A stretch of 64,000 nucleotides of DNA from Photobacterium sanctipauli. GTDB taxonomy: Bacteria; Pseudomonadota; Gammaproteobacteria; Enterobacterales; Vibrionaceae. Below, in pieces: positions 33,405 through 42,464 of the stretch (positions are counted from its first letter, which is position 1; each line of letters starts with the position of its first letter). The translations under genes and the position numbers were made by a program. The DNA lies in contig NZ_PYMA01000002.1 in NCBI RefSeq assembly GCF_003026495.1, forward strand, positions 310,001 through 374,000. The letters are read 5' to 3'. The notes beneath the pieces are model-generated. The model did not search any database. It saw only the letters and a program-made list of their open reading frames with translations, and was not told the origin of the DNA.

Positions 33405-35648
33405 TTACTTAGTTAGTTCAGCAATCAGTAGCTTTTGCGTGATTTTTTCTTCAAAGCTTGCTGGCTTATTGAGTCCAATGCGCTTGAGCAGTATCTCAGT
33501 ATTGTGGTCAAGTTTTGGACCTTGCAACGCATTGGCAATGGCTTTGATTTTTCCTGATGTTGTTGCCGTTTTGGCTTTCAGGGTTTTAAGGGCCTTACCC
33601 AACTTCAGCTCTTGGTCAGTGAAGCTACAGCCGAACGGGAATGGGCCGAACAGGCCTTGGTCGGTGTATTTCTTATAGAACTGCTGGATAGCCTCAGGGG
33701 TATTGTTGGCGTACTCTTTCGGGATTTGGTAATCCTTGGCGACTTTGCCTGCGGCTTTGGCATCAGCCAGTAGCTGTTGCTGGAAGCGTGAGTCGGCAAT
33801 CTTAATCAGCTCGGTGTAAACCACGTGATCCGGCTTGCCGCGCAAATCTGCAATGCCGTATTCGGTGATCACGATATCACGCAGCTGGCGCGGGATAGTG
33901 TTGTGGCCGTAATTGAACAAGATGTTTGACTTGAGCTTACCATTACGGAAAGTCGTTGCCCGGATCTTGATGATCGAACGTGAATCTCGCATCTGATGTG
34001 ATTGGGCAACAAAGTTGTATTGACCACCCACGCCACTAACGACCTGACCATTTTCCAACGCATCTGAAATAACAGAGCCATCAAGCGTGACCATCATGCC
34101 TGAGTTAACAAAACGGGCATGCTTGCGTTGTGCTTGCTTGATTTGCTGGTTACCCAACATGTGATCATAAAGATCATTGACGTAGTTAACACTGGTCATG
34201 CAGAACTTGCGATGATCATCGTCGGTGAGGTTGTTCAGATCGTCGTAAAAGTCTTTCGGACCAATAAAGAATGCACCGTGAATGACGACACCGCCAATTA
34301 GCTTCTCGCCAAGTGCATGCTTTTCAAGCCATTCTAGCGTGTCAGTTGCGCTTAAGTTTGCAGAGGCCGTTTCTTGTTGGGCAATGATGTTGCCATCAAC
34401 CAGCTTGATGTAAGGCTTGAAGATACCAAAGCGCTTGAGGTAGGTAACATCATCAGTCGTTAAGGTTTCGTTGATAGCGCCATGTTCAAGCAGGGCACGA
34501 ATGGTGGCCAACGAAACATCGGTCGAGATGGCTTTCTTGTTGATCAGGGTTTGAATGGTAAGGTCTTCAAATACTTCGCGCTTTAGGATCCCAGCCTTGT
34601 AAAGGTGCATGAAGCCATCAACCATTAACTCACTGCAACCGTACAGGCCTTCATCGAACTTTCCACTGTCGCCAACAGATTTGCAAACAGGGAATTTGTT
34701 ATAGATGTTGAGGTCGGAAAGCATGCTGTTGTACATGCGGTTGTTTTGGTGGCGTACCAAGGTGCTATAGGTAAGTGCGCTGCTTAGCGAACCGATACCC
34801 ACCTGGAGGGTGCCGCCATCTTTTAGCAGGCTACAAGCGTAAAGACCAATTAGGTGATCCTCAGCTGAAATGCTGCCATGCGGGGCAGCAAAGAGTGAGT
34901 AGTCTTTGTGGTCAGGTTTACTGTTGCCATCAAGGATAAAGTCGAATTCAGTATTGGCCACTTCGGCATGGTTGCGCATAAATGGCATATTGGTGTTTAC
35001 CTCACCAACCACAGCAAGTGGCATGCCTTGGGCTTTCAACTTATCCATTTCAGGGATTAAATCTAATGCGAGATCTGAATTACTACATAGGCTGTATGTC
35101 GTGACATCGTTAACAGTACGCTTAGCGACAAGTTGGGCAATAACATTAACGCCTTTATCAAGTAAGTCGCGTACCGCATGGGTATAGTTGGTACTGGTGT
35201 AGTTTTGCTGTTGCGGTGAGTTCATAAAGCTACCTGCTTTAAAGAAGAACTCACTGATAGTGATGTTGCTAGGTACTTTACCCGCACGCAAATCGAGGAT
35301 GTAATCAATATCGGGTACGCCGTCAAACTCCCTTGCCACAAAAGGTTCTAGGAAGTTGCGCTCGATTTTACTCTTGCCAACTGGCTTTTCTAGGGTGATG
35401 CCGGTTTCGATGCGAAGATTGATGGTTGGATCGGCTTTGGCGCGCTGGTACATGGCATTCACAAAGCTGATTGGTTTGCCTATGGCTAGCGGGGCACCTA
35501 GGACAATATTCTTACCAACGGCTTTGATCACCTGATCGACGAGTTGTTCGGCAGAGTCGACTACCGTAGCTGGTGGCTTAGTGTTTTCAACAGACGCGAT
35601 CAGTGTAGGCGCACGAAAGTCGGCTTCAACCAATTCTAATACTGACAT
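33405..35648 (-). CDS. Acetyl-CoA hydrolase/transferase family protein
   Basis: A 747-residue member of the family I CoA-transferase/acetyl-CoA hydrolase group, longer than the common 500-residue form. The C-terminal half carries the acetyl-CoA hydrolase core: SGVGGQYNFVAQSHQMRDSRSII near residue 542, then NYGHNTIPRQLRDIVITEYGIADLRGKPD near 578. In CoA transferases the catalytic glutamate lies in a similar ITEYG segment. It would swap or cleave short-chain acyl-CoA thioesters. A possible CRP site lies 120 bases upstream, and the divergent genes encode a phasin-like protein and a wax ester synthase, suggesting a role in acyl-CoA balance. Confidence 0.83.
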   Translation of the reverse strand: MSVLELVEADFRAPTLIASVENTKPPATVVDSAEQLVDQVIKAVGKNIVLGAPLAIGKPISFVNAMYQRAKADPTINLRIETGITLEKPVGKSKIERNFLEPFVAREFDGVPDIDYILDLRAGKVPSNITISEFFFKAGSFMNSPQQQNYTSTNYTHAVRDLLDKGVNVIAQLVAKRTVNDVTTYSLCSNSDLALDLIPEMDKLKAQGMPLAVVGEVNTNMPFMRNHAEVANTEFDFILDGNSKPDHKDYSLFAAPHGSISAEDHLIGLYACSLLKDGGTLQVGIGSLSSALTYSTLVRHQNNRMYNSMLSDLNIYNKFPVCKSVGDSGKFDEGLYGCSELMVDGFMHLYKAGILKREVFEDLTIQTLINKKAISTDVSLATIRALLEHGAINETLTTDDVTYLKRFGIFKPYIKLVDGNIIAQQETASANLSATDTLEWLEKHALGEKLIGGVVIHGAFFIGPKDFYDDLNNLTDDDHRKFCMTSVNYVNDLYDHMLGNQQIKQAQRKHARFVNSGMMVTLDGSVISDALENGQVVSGVGGQYNFVAQSHQMRDSRSIIKIRATTFRNGKLKSNILFNYGHNTIPRQLRDIVITEYGIADLRGKPDHVVYTELIKIADSRFQQQLLADAKAAGKVAKDYQIPKEYANNTPEAIQQFYKKYTDQGLFGPFPFGCSFTDQELKLGKALKTLKAKTATTSGKIKAIANALQGPKLDHNTEILLKRIGLNKPASFEEKITQKLLIAELTK

Positions 35649-35952
35649 TATGCATTCCTTGTTCTGGTTATATTCATGTAAGTTCTTATAGTTATTCCCC
35701 CATTGTTTACCCAGAACTTAGAGCCTTCACTCTAGATTTTATACAAATGTTATATTTATATTGAATTGGTGATATTTATCACAATCAGCAATTGATATGT
35801 GTAATAAGAATAAAGCAGGCACCATATGGTGCATGATGCGTAGTGTGAGAAGGGCTGCAATTCCTGCCGTGAATTAGAAAGAATGATCTAATTTAACTTG
35901 ATAGGGTTAAGTTACTAGAAAAGGTACTTCTTTGATTTGCAGAGGAATAAGC
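35649..35952. other. Divergent control region, 304 bases
   Basis: Lies between the acetyl-CoA hydrolase and phasin-like genes. It contains a possible CRP site at 35768-35783. No small gene or RNA recognised. Confidence 0.5.
35768..35783. promoter_or_regulatory. Possible CRP binding site
   Basis: GGTGATATTTATCACA matches the CRP consensus TGTGA-N6-TCACA with one mismatch. It is placed to act on either divergent gene. Confidence 0.45.
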
Positions 35953-36303
35953 ATGATTAACCCAATTAAAATGATAGGCAGTGCAAAGTCTGTCGGCGAA
36001 ACTTCAGTCCGTAACGTTGTTCTGGCTAGCCTAGGGGCTTACAGCAAAGGTTATGAGCAGGCGAGCATGGCCCAGCACATGATGACCAAGCAGTTTGGTG
36101 AGTTGGTTTCTCGTGGTGGCGAAGTGGAAACTGAGTTGACTGAGCGTGTGCAGAGTACCAAGAAAATGGTATTTGGCCGTGCCGAATCACAGTTCAACCA
36201 GACATTGAATAGCACTTGTGGTATCGACCGTGATCGTATGGGCGATCTAGAAGCGAAAATTGATCGCCTGCAGGCTGCAGTTGAGAAATTGGCAGAAAAA
36301 TAA
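35953..36303 (+). CDS. Phasin-like granule-associated protein
   Basis: A 116-residue, alpha-helical protein without membrane segments. It resembles polyhydroxyalkanoate granule-associated proteins (phasin family): MINPIKMIGSAKSVGETSVRNVVLASLGAYSKGYEQA, then a Glu/Arg-rich middle (ETELTERVQSTKKMVFGRAE), and a C-terminal coiled coil DLEAKIDRLQAAVEKLAEK. Such proteins coat intracellular lipid or polyester bodies. AGAGGA stands 6 bases before the ATG at 35953, which is preferred to a start seven codons upstream. It lies 75 bases before the wax ester synthase gene on the same strand, which suggests it coats wax ester or triacylglycerol bodies (inference). Confidence 0.7.
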   Translation: MINPIKMIGSAKSVGETSVRNVVLASLGAYSKGYEQASMAQHMMTKQFGELVSRGGEVETELTERVQSTKKMVFGRAESQFNQTLNSTCGIDRDRMGDLEAKIDRLQAAVEKLAEK

Positions 36304-36378
36304 CAGCGTTATTCATGGCTAGCGATAAATGCAATCGAGACAGATGCATCGCCAAGCAACAACGAAAAGGAACATCAT

Positions 36379-38046
36379 ATGCCAAGTTTGTCTCTGCTGG
36401 ATTTCAGCTTCATTGCATTTGAAACAGCCAAAACACCGATGCATGTTACCGGGTTGGTGATCCTGGAACCACCTAAGGAGCATGCATCGACGTATGCCCA
36501 AGATCTTTATTCCCACTTCTTACAGCAACCTGAAACTGTCCCGCCATTTAACTGGAAGTTGAATTGGTCGATGACGGGTAAGCCAAGTTGGTCAACAGTC
36601 CGCGAGGTGAACCTTGAAGATCACCTGCGTATCACGATGCTGCCGTCTCCGGGGAGCGAGCAGCAACTACAGCAAGTGGTTGGTCGCTTGCACAGCCAGG
36701 TCCTTGATCGTAGTCGCCCAATGTGGGAAGTGTGGGTGATTGGCGGATTGGAAAATGATCGGGTGGCATTGGTATTAAAAATCCACCACTCGATGGCAGA
36801 CGGCGTGCGAGCCAGTAGTTTGTTCACCCGCAGTTGTGTAAACAATGCCGAAGAGTCATTCAGCAAGCCAATTTGGCAATGCGATCTGCGCAAAACACCA
36901 AGCCAGCGCCGTGAGGAAACGCATTTGACCGATATGGTGGTCAAAACGGCCATGACGGCATCAAAACAAATCTCGTTGATCCCTTCCATGTTCCGTCTTG
37001 GTAGCAAACTGGCGCTAAAAGCGGTTAACTTGGCTGATTGTGATCTGAAAGTGCCATTTACAGCACCGAAAACCCCGTTTAACTTGAGCCCGAAGAGAAG
37101 CAGGGCGGTCAGCCTAGGCCATTTCTCTATTGCTCAACTAAAGCATGTTAGTCGGGTGACTGGTGCATCGATGAACGATATCCTGTTCACCATCAGTGAC
37201 ATCGCTTTGAATCGATACCTGAACGACCGAGCCATTCCGCTTCGTAAGCCGCTTGTTGCAATGATGCCGATTAACCTGCGGGCCAAAGGCGATAACGCAA
37301 CGAAAGGCAATAAAATGTCGATTGGTCACGTTGAATTGGGCCGTCCGCACTTGTCGCCGTTGCAACGTCTGGAAGCAATCCAGCACGCGACAACCGACTT
37401 GAAAAATGAAGCGCTGAATATCTCCCCAGATGCCTACGTAAACTACTCACTGTTGGTGAATGGCGCTTCTTTGATCAGTGGTAAGTTTGGCTTGAACAAC
37501 TTCATCCCGCCGGCAAGTAACTTGCTTATTTCCAACGTACCGGGTGTGAGTGAGGAGTTGTATTTCAATGGGGCGAGGGTACGTGAACAGTATCCGGTGT
37601 CATTGCTAATGCCGGGCCAAACACTGAACATTACCTTCTTTAGCAACGCTGGCATGATGTACTTCTCGTTGGTGGCATGTAATCAATCGCTACCGGGGTT
37701 TGAGGTTATCACCGACTATATGTGCGAAGCTTTCGCAGATATCGAGCAAGAGGTAATGGATACCGCAGCTGAGGCTATCGCCGAGCAGTTAGATTTCCAG
37801 CATGACAAATCCTTTGCGGTTGAGTTGGCTGTTGAAGCAGCGCAAGATTCAATGACACCTGAGGATGAGGCTTTCGAACGCTTGTACCTAGAGAAGCAGC
37901 GTAAAGTAGAAGAGCTTGAAAGGCAGCTGGCTAAGCTAACTGAAATGCTATCAACCACAGTGGATATTGACCCAGATTCGCCTGCGAAGAATCAAGATCA
38001 ACTTGAAGCCGAGCAAGCGTCTGACAAGGTAAGCCAAGCGAGCTAA
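36379..38046 (+). CDS. Wax ester synthase / diacylglycerol acyltransferase (WS/DGAT)
   Basis: A 555-residue member of the bacterial WS/DGAT family, which joins acyl-CoA to long-chain alcohols or diacylglycerol. The catalytic motif HHxxxDG is intact at residues 136-142 (KIHHSMADG); other family motifs are SLLDFSFIAFE at the N-terminus, MWEVWVIGGL near 115, and NLLISNVPG near 378 (the PLW and ND-region equivalents). The last about 50 residues add a charged coiled coil (LYLEKQRKVEELERQLAKL), beyond the usual length of the family. AAGGA precedes the ATG. With the phasin-like gene it forms a likely neutral-lipid storage operon ending in a strong terminator at 38080. Confidence 0.92.
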   Translation: MPSLSLLDFSFIAFETAKTPMHVTGLVILEPPKEHASTYAQDLYSHFLQQPETVPPFNWKLNWSMTGKPSWSTVREVNLEDHLRITMLPSPGSEQQLQQVVGRLHSQVLDRSRPMWEVWVIGGLENDRVALVLKIHHSMADGVRASSLFTRSCVNNAEESFSKPIWQCDLRKTPSQRREETHLTDMVVKTAMTASKQISLIPSMFRLGSKLALKAVNLADCDLKVPFTAPKTPFNLSPKRSRAVSLGHFSIAQLKHVSRVTGASMNDILFTISDIALNRYLNDRAIPLRKPLVAMMPINLRAKGDNATKGNKMSIGHVELGRPHLSPLQRLEAIQHATTDLKNEALNISPDAYVNYSLLVNGASLISGKFGLNNFIPPASNLLISNVPGVSEELYFNGARVREQYPVSLLMPGQTLNITFFSNAGMMYFSLVACNQSLPGFEVITDYMCEAFADIEQEVMDTAAEAIAEQLDFQHDKSFAVELAVEAAQDSMTPEDEAFERLYLEKQRKVEELERQLAKLTEMLSTTVDIDPDSPAKNQDQLEAEQASDKVSQAS

Positions 38047-38079
38047 TCAATCTCGTTTCTCTGGTTCGACATTGAATAT

Positions 38080-38113
38080 GGCCTATTTAACATATTGTTA
38101 AATAGGCCTTTTT
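38080..38113 (+). terminator. Terminator after the WS/DGAT gene
   Basis: A perfect 13-bp stem GGCCTATTTAACA, a 3-base loop and T5. It lies 34 bases after the stop. Confidence 0.93.
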
Positions 38114-38273
38114 GTTGGTTGTTCAACTGATGGGTTAATCTTGACTCATTCACATTGATTATATTGATGTTTGTTTTGTGGTGCTTCTATCAATATGTTT
38201 TTACAGGTTAATTCAGCGAATTAATGCTTGTACGATCCTGAAGGTTGTTACCAAAACCTAATAGGATGTTGTT

Positions 38274-39917
38274 ATGAATATAAGCAAGGTTGCGTTAGCT
38301 GTATCGACAGTGTTTTTGCTTTCTGCATGTGGTGGCGATAGCCAAGAGGCCAGTGATAAAGATACAGATACCGATAATACGACTCAGCCAGAAACAGAAG
38401 TGACGGTTGATCTTAGTACATTAAGCGGTTGCTTAGACAGTTTGGCTGGTTTTCCCGTGAATCCGGCGAAGGGCATTAGTGGCCGAGTTGATGCGCGTTT
38501 ATATCAAGTATCGCGCCTTAATCATGGTGATGATGAAAAAACAGTTTATAAACAGTCAGAGATTGATGTTGGTGAACGGGTCGGTCTGCCAAATGGCCTA
38601 TTGGCCGATACAAACGTTAAGGTGACCCAGATAACAATAGCGAACCCGGATCTAGAGCCTGACGCATGGAGTCCGAGCTTTGAACACTCTTATGTCAATG
38701 CTGATAATCAGCAATACCTCGGTCAGCATGATGTATTTAGTCGGTGGTGGTCAACCAACGTTGATTCCACACAGCCGATGAATTTGAACCTTGACGAAAC
38801 CACCCAATATTGGATTGAGAGGGTTGACCAATTTTCGCCAGAGCAGCCTGTTAGGCATGAAAATCTCTATGCAACCTATAAAGGTAAAGAAACAATCGAA
38901 ACGGCATTTGGTGAAAAAGAAACCTGCGTTGTTGAGTACTCATCAGAGCTCGCATTGATGAATACAAGCTTGGATGAGCCCGTAGAAGCTGTTCGCATTG
39001 TTGAAAGCAGCACTGACTACCTTGATCAGGATTATTCCATTTTATTATCTGTTCGTGAATACAGTGAGTATGATCCCGCTGACTTAGAAACGGCCACTTG
39101 GGGATATAGCGATTATCGGAAAGAGTTAATTGGCCGGGTAAAAGACGAGGTTTTGATTGGCGCTGATCCTGAACAACACCTAGTGCCGGAAGGCGGTTTT
39201 ACAACAATGGAGCAGTGCTTAGCCTCGTTACCTGATAATGATTACATTGCGGCCCCTGATGCGCAAATTGAATACTTAATGACACGCAGTAAAGGCGAGG
39301 CAGAAAGTATGATCGTACAGGATGCGACTTATACTTTAACGCCCCGTGTAGAAGAAGGGGTAAGCTGGAGAGATCATGAAAACTTGAATACCACACGGTT
39401 GCATGGTGCTTTTTTTGATTACCAGAACCCAACCGCACCACCGTTTTATGAGTTTACCGAAACCTATTACAGCACCGAAGAAGGTGTTCTGATGGGCTTT
39501 GAGGCGACAGAAAATGGCGGAAATGTGACTGCATGGGGAGCCGACAATGTTCTGTCAGAAAGCCAGTCAGCAACGAGCGGTTATCTTTTACCTGATGTTC
39601 GTTTGAACCACGGCAAGTTGCTAAATGCAACAGCAGAGCTGGACAATTTTGTACAGGTGATGAGTACGGTATTTGCTGGTGTTGGCACGGCTTGGGACAG
39701 TGAATTGGGAGAATTTGTTCCAGCGTGTAAAGAGTACCGTCGTTGGGAAGCAAATTACTATACCGAAGATGGGGCGGTTGCAGTTGATGGTGAAGGTAAC
39801 CCTGTTGTCGAGTTCTCTGATGAGCGGAACTTTTATGACAATCGCGGCCTTATTGAAAGTTTTCGTACAACGCACAATTGGGACAGCGAAGGTTGGTTGA
39901 GAATGATGATTAACTAA
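38274..39917 (+). CDS. Large lipoprotein with two Cys-bounded domains, function unknown
   Basis: A 547-residue protein with a lipoprotein signal (FLLSAC, Cys19), then an acidic linker rich in Asp and Thr to about residue 45. I do not recognise the family. The rest looks like two similar domains: the first runs from Cys53 in GCLDSLAG to Cys218 in CVVEYSS, the second from Cys315 in QCLASLPD to Cys485 in CKEYRRW. The Cys-Cys distances are 165 and 170 residues, so internal duplication with one disulfide per domain is likely (inference). No catalytic motif is seen. It is monocistronic between two terminators and would sit on the inner leaflet of the outer membrane or the cell surface. Confidence 0.7.
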   Translation: MNISKVALAVSTVFLLSACGGDSQEASDKDTDTDNTTQPETEVTVDLSTLSGCLDSLAGFPVNPAKGISGRVDARLYQVSRLNHGDDEKTVYKQSEIDVGERVGLPNGLLADTNVKVTQITIANPDLEPDAWSPSFEHSYVNADNQQYLGQHDVFSRWWSTNVDSTQPMNLNLDETTQYWIERVDQFSPEQPVRHENLYATYKGKETIETAFGEKETCVVEYSSELALMNTSLDEPVEAVRIVESSTDYLDQDYSILLSVREYSEYDPADLETATWGYSDYRKELIGRVKDEVLIGADPEQHLVPEGGFTTMEQCLASLPDNDYIAAPDAQIEYLMTRSKGEAESMIVQDATYTLTPRVEEGVSWRDHENLNTTRLHGAFFDYQNPTAPPFYEFTETYYSTEEGVLMGFEATENGGNVTAWGADNVLSESQSATSGYLLPDVRLNHGKLLNATAELDNFVQVMSTVFAGVGTAWDSELGEFVPACKEYRRWEANYYTEDGAVAVDGEGNPVVEFSDERNFYDNRGLIESFRTTHNWDSEGWLRMMIN

Positions 39918-39943
39918 TTGTTATTTAAACCGTTGATTATAAA

Positions 39944-39969
39944 ACAAAGGCCGCACATGCGGCCTTTGT
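39944..39969. terminator. Bidirectional hairpin between the lipoprotein and ACBP genes
   Basis: ACAAAGGCCGCA and TGCGGCCTTTGT pair perfectly around a 2-base centre. T-runs are weak on both sides, but its position between convergent genes supports a terminator. Confidence 0.7.
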
Positions 39970-39994
39970 CGTTTATCGAGTTATGTGCGAGCGA

Positions 39995-40261
39995 TTATGC
40001 GTAAGCTGCAGTTAGCTCTTCAACTTTTGCCACGTACTGCTGCATTGCGGTTTCAGAGTCCATACCTTTCAGACCTTCCCATGCATCGTACTTAGCACCG
40101 CCTTTGAAATCGAACATGCCAGGGCGTTTGCCGTGCACGTCACCGTCGGTTGCTTGCTTGTATAGCGAGTAAAGGGCAAGTAGCTCGTCGTTTGATGGAC
40201 GTTTAGTGAGTGCTTTAACGTCAATTTGAGCTTGTTCAAAACTTGCTTTTAGATCTGCCAT
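39995..40261 (-). CDS. Acyl-CoA-binding protein (ACBP)
   Basis: An 88-residue four-helix ACBP. The signature YSLYKQATDGDV followed by GKRPGMFDFKGGAKYDAWEGLKGM holds the residues that bind the adenine-3'-phosphate and the thioester of long-chain acyl-CoA. ACBPs are universal in eukaryotes but scattered in bacteria; here one lies near WS/DGAT and phasin-like genes, so it may buffer acyl-CoA for storage lipid synthesis (inference). Length and motif order are those of the family. Single gene, ending towards the hairpin at 39944. Confidence 0.95.
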   Translation of the reverse strand: MADLKASFEQAQIDVKALTKRPSNDELLALYSLYKQATDGDVHGKRPGMFDFKGGAKYDAWEGLKGMDSETAMQQYVAKVEELTAAYA

Positions 40262-40616
40262 GATTTGTTCCTTAAATAAATATCTATCCTAGCCAGCGTG
40301 GCTGTAAATTATGACCAAGAGGTTGTGCGATATGCTTAGCCACAGTTACTTCATGAAATTAGTTAATATGGTGGAGCCGATTCACTATTCCTTGAACAAA
40401 TACAATTTACACTGGTACGAGCTGTTGTCTTTAATAAAATGCAAAAAGTTTTATATGGATCACCTTTTAATTTTTCTTGGACAAGTTTTACAAAGATAGA
40501 CTGTATAAATTACAGACTGATTAAAATACACTATGATTAATTCGAGAGCATATTACGAATAAAGACTGGAATAATTATTTGGCTGGCATCAAATAAGATA
40601 ATTTCGAGGGATTGCT
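40262..40616. other. Intergenic, 355 bases, AT-rich
   Basis: Divergent promoter region between the ACBP and GMC oxidoreductase genes. A 62-codon frame at 40311-40499 has no ribosome site and looks like chance. Nothing else seen. Confidence 0.5.
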
Positions 40617-42254
40617 ATGTATGACTTTATTATTGTAGGAGCGGGCTCAGCAGGTTGTGTTCTTGCAAATAGATTATCATCAGATCCAGCTATCAGTGTA
40701 TGTTTAATTGAGGCCGGCCCAAAGGACTCAAGCCCGATTGTGCATGTACCTTTGGGTATCATTGGCATGATGCACTCAAAAAAAATGAACTGGCGCTATT
40801 ACACCGAGCAAGAGCCAGCACTACAGGGAAGGAAGTTGTTTTGGCCAAGAGGAAAGACCTTAGGCGGTAGCTCGTCGTCAAATGCGATGTGTTATATCCG
40901 TGGTCACGCCACGGATTACGACGAGTGGGAAAGCCTTGGCAACAAAGGCTGGAGCTACGTTGATGTATTACCGTATTTTAAGAAATCTGAACACCAGGAG
41001 CGGGGAAGCAACCCTTACCATGGTACAGAAGGGCCGCTGAATGTGGCTGATCTAAGAATTCGAAATCCGTTGTCGGATGCTTTCTTATCAGCCGCGAAGC
41101 AGGCTGGCCACAGAATCACTCAAGACTTTAACGGTGATCAGCAAGAAGGGGTTGGCTACTATCAGGTCACGCAGAAAAACGGCCAACGCTGTAGCAGCGC
41201 AGTCGCTTATCTTCGTCCTGCAGAGCAACGCCCGAATCTAACGGTTATCACCGATGCCCTCACGACCAAGGTATTGATGGAAGGCAAAACAGCTGTCGGT
41301 ATAGAGTACGAGAAAGCCGGGCAGCGCCATACCATACATGCTAAGCGGGAAGTGATTTTAAGCGGAGGTGCAATCAATAGCCCGCAGCTGCTTATGCTAT
41401 CTGGCATAGGTGATCAGTCAGAGCTAGAAGCGCTAGGGATTGAGGTAAAGCATCATTTACCTGGTGTGGGGAAAAACCTTCAAGATCATTTAGATGCATT
41501 GACTGTAACCCGAGAGCGAACGTTCCATTCCGTCGGCTTCTCTCCTGTAGCCTTGCTAAGGGCGGTAAAGGGGATTATTGATTATATCCTGTTTAGGAAG
41601 GGAAACTTCACCACCAATATCGCCGAGGCTGGGGGGTTTGTTAAAACATCGCCAGAACTGGAAAAGCCGGATGTGCAATTCCATTTTTCGCCATGTTTTC
41701 TGGATAATCATGGGCTTAATCTTCTGCAAACGGTGAGGCACGGATACTCATTGCATGCCTGTAACCTAAGGCCGAAAAGCCGTGGCAGCCTTGGTTTGGC
41801 AAGCAGCGACCCGGCAGAGCCGCCGGTTATTACCGCCAATTACTTGAGTGATCCTGAAGATATCAAGGTGATGGTAGAAGGGATAAAGCTATCTCGTGAG
41901 ATCCTGAAACAGTCGGCTTTTGACCACTACCGGGGTGTCGAAGTGTTTCCCGGAAAAGCAATTCAATCTGATGAAGATTTGGCTGCATTTATCCGTAAGA
42001 AAGCAGAGTCGATTTACCACCCTGTCGGAACGTGCAAGATGGGGAGTGATCCAGAAGCTGTCGTTGATGAAAAGCTAAAGGTTCATGGTATTTCAGGCTT
42101 GCGAGTGGTGGACGCTTCAATCATGCCGACATTGGTTGGGGGAAATACCAATGCGCCAACAATTATGATTGGTGAAAAGGCATCGGATATGATTCTTTCA
42201 GATCTTAATGCTGAAAATAAAACGGAAAGCGTTGTTGATAATTGCGCTGCATAA
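40617..42254 (+). CDS. GMC-family alcohol/choline dehydrogenase-like flavoprotein
   Basis: A 545-residue glucose-methanol-choline oxidoreductase. The FAD motif DFIIVGAGSAGCVLANRLS opens the protein; PRGKTLGGSSSSNAMCYIRG near residue 83 and SGGAINSPQLLMLSGIGD near 250 are the two GMC signatures, and IYHPVGTCKMGSDPEAVVD with NTNAPTIMIGEKASDMIL near the end carries the catalytic His and Asn. It oxidises a primary alcohol, probably a medium- or long-chain alcohol (AlkJ-like) or choline. No betB or betI gene is adjacent, and the lipid-linked neighbours favour an aliphatic alcohol (inference). A terminator follows at 42264. Confidence 0.88.
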   Translation: MYDFIIVGAGSAGCVLANRLSSDPAISVCLIEAGPKDSSPIVHVPLGIIGMMHSKKMNWRYYTEQEPALQGRKLFWPRGKTLGGSSSSNAMCYIRGHATDYDEWESLGNKGWSYVDVLPYFKKSEHQERGSNPYHGTEGPLNVADLRIRNPLSDAFLSAAKQAGHRITQDFNGDQQEGVGYYQVTQKNGQRCSSAVAYLRPAEQRPNLTVITDALTTKVLMEGKTAVGIEYEKAGQRHTIHAKREVILSGGAINSPQLLMLSGIGDQSELEALGIEVKHHLPGVGKNLQDHLDALTVTRERTFHSVGFSPVALLRAVKGIIDYILFRKGNFTTNIAEAGGFVKTSPELEKPDVQFHFSPCFLDNHGLNLLQTVRHGYSLHACNLRPKSRGSLGLASSDPAEPPVITANYLSDPEDIKVMVEGIKLSREILKQSAFDHYRGVEVFPGKAIQSDEDLAAFIRKKAESIYHPVGTCKMGSDPEAVVDEKLKVHGISGLRVVDASIMPTLVGGNTNAPTIMIGEKASDMILSDLNAENKTESVVDNCAA

Positions 42255-42263
42255 ATAAATTAA

Positions 42264-42296
42264 GCAGCAATGTTAATTCATTGCTGCATAATTTTT
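42264..42296 (+). terminator. Terminator after the GMC oxidoreductase gene
   Basis: GCAGCAATG and CATTGCTGC form a 9-bp stem with a 6-base loop, followed by ATAATTTTTT. Confidence 0.88.
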
Positions 42297-42464
42297 TAAA
42301 TTGGAATGCAAATTCTAATTTTTATTTATATAATGAAGTTCCCGCTATTTTTAAATTTTATTTTTTGTTTTTCTTATCTGATATAAATATCTGGCCATTA
42401 AAACCATTGTCTATCTTAGCGTTAATGCTTAATATGAAGACATAACCATAGAAAAGCTGGCAGT

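Noticed and set aside
40311..40499. 62-codon plus-strand frame between ACBP and GMC genes
   Set aside because: No ribosome site and low-complexity AT-driven residues in a divergent promoter region.
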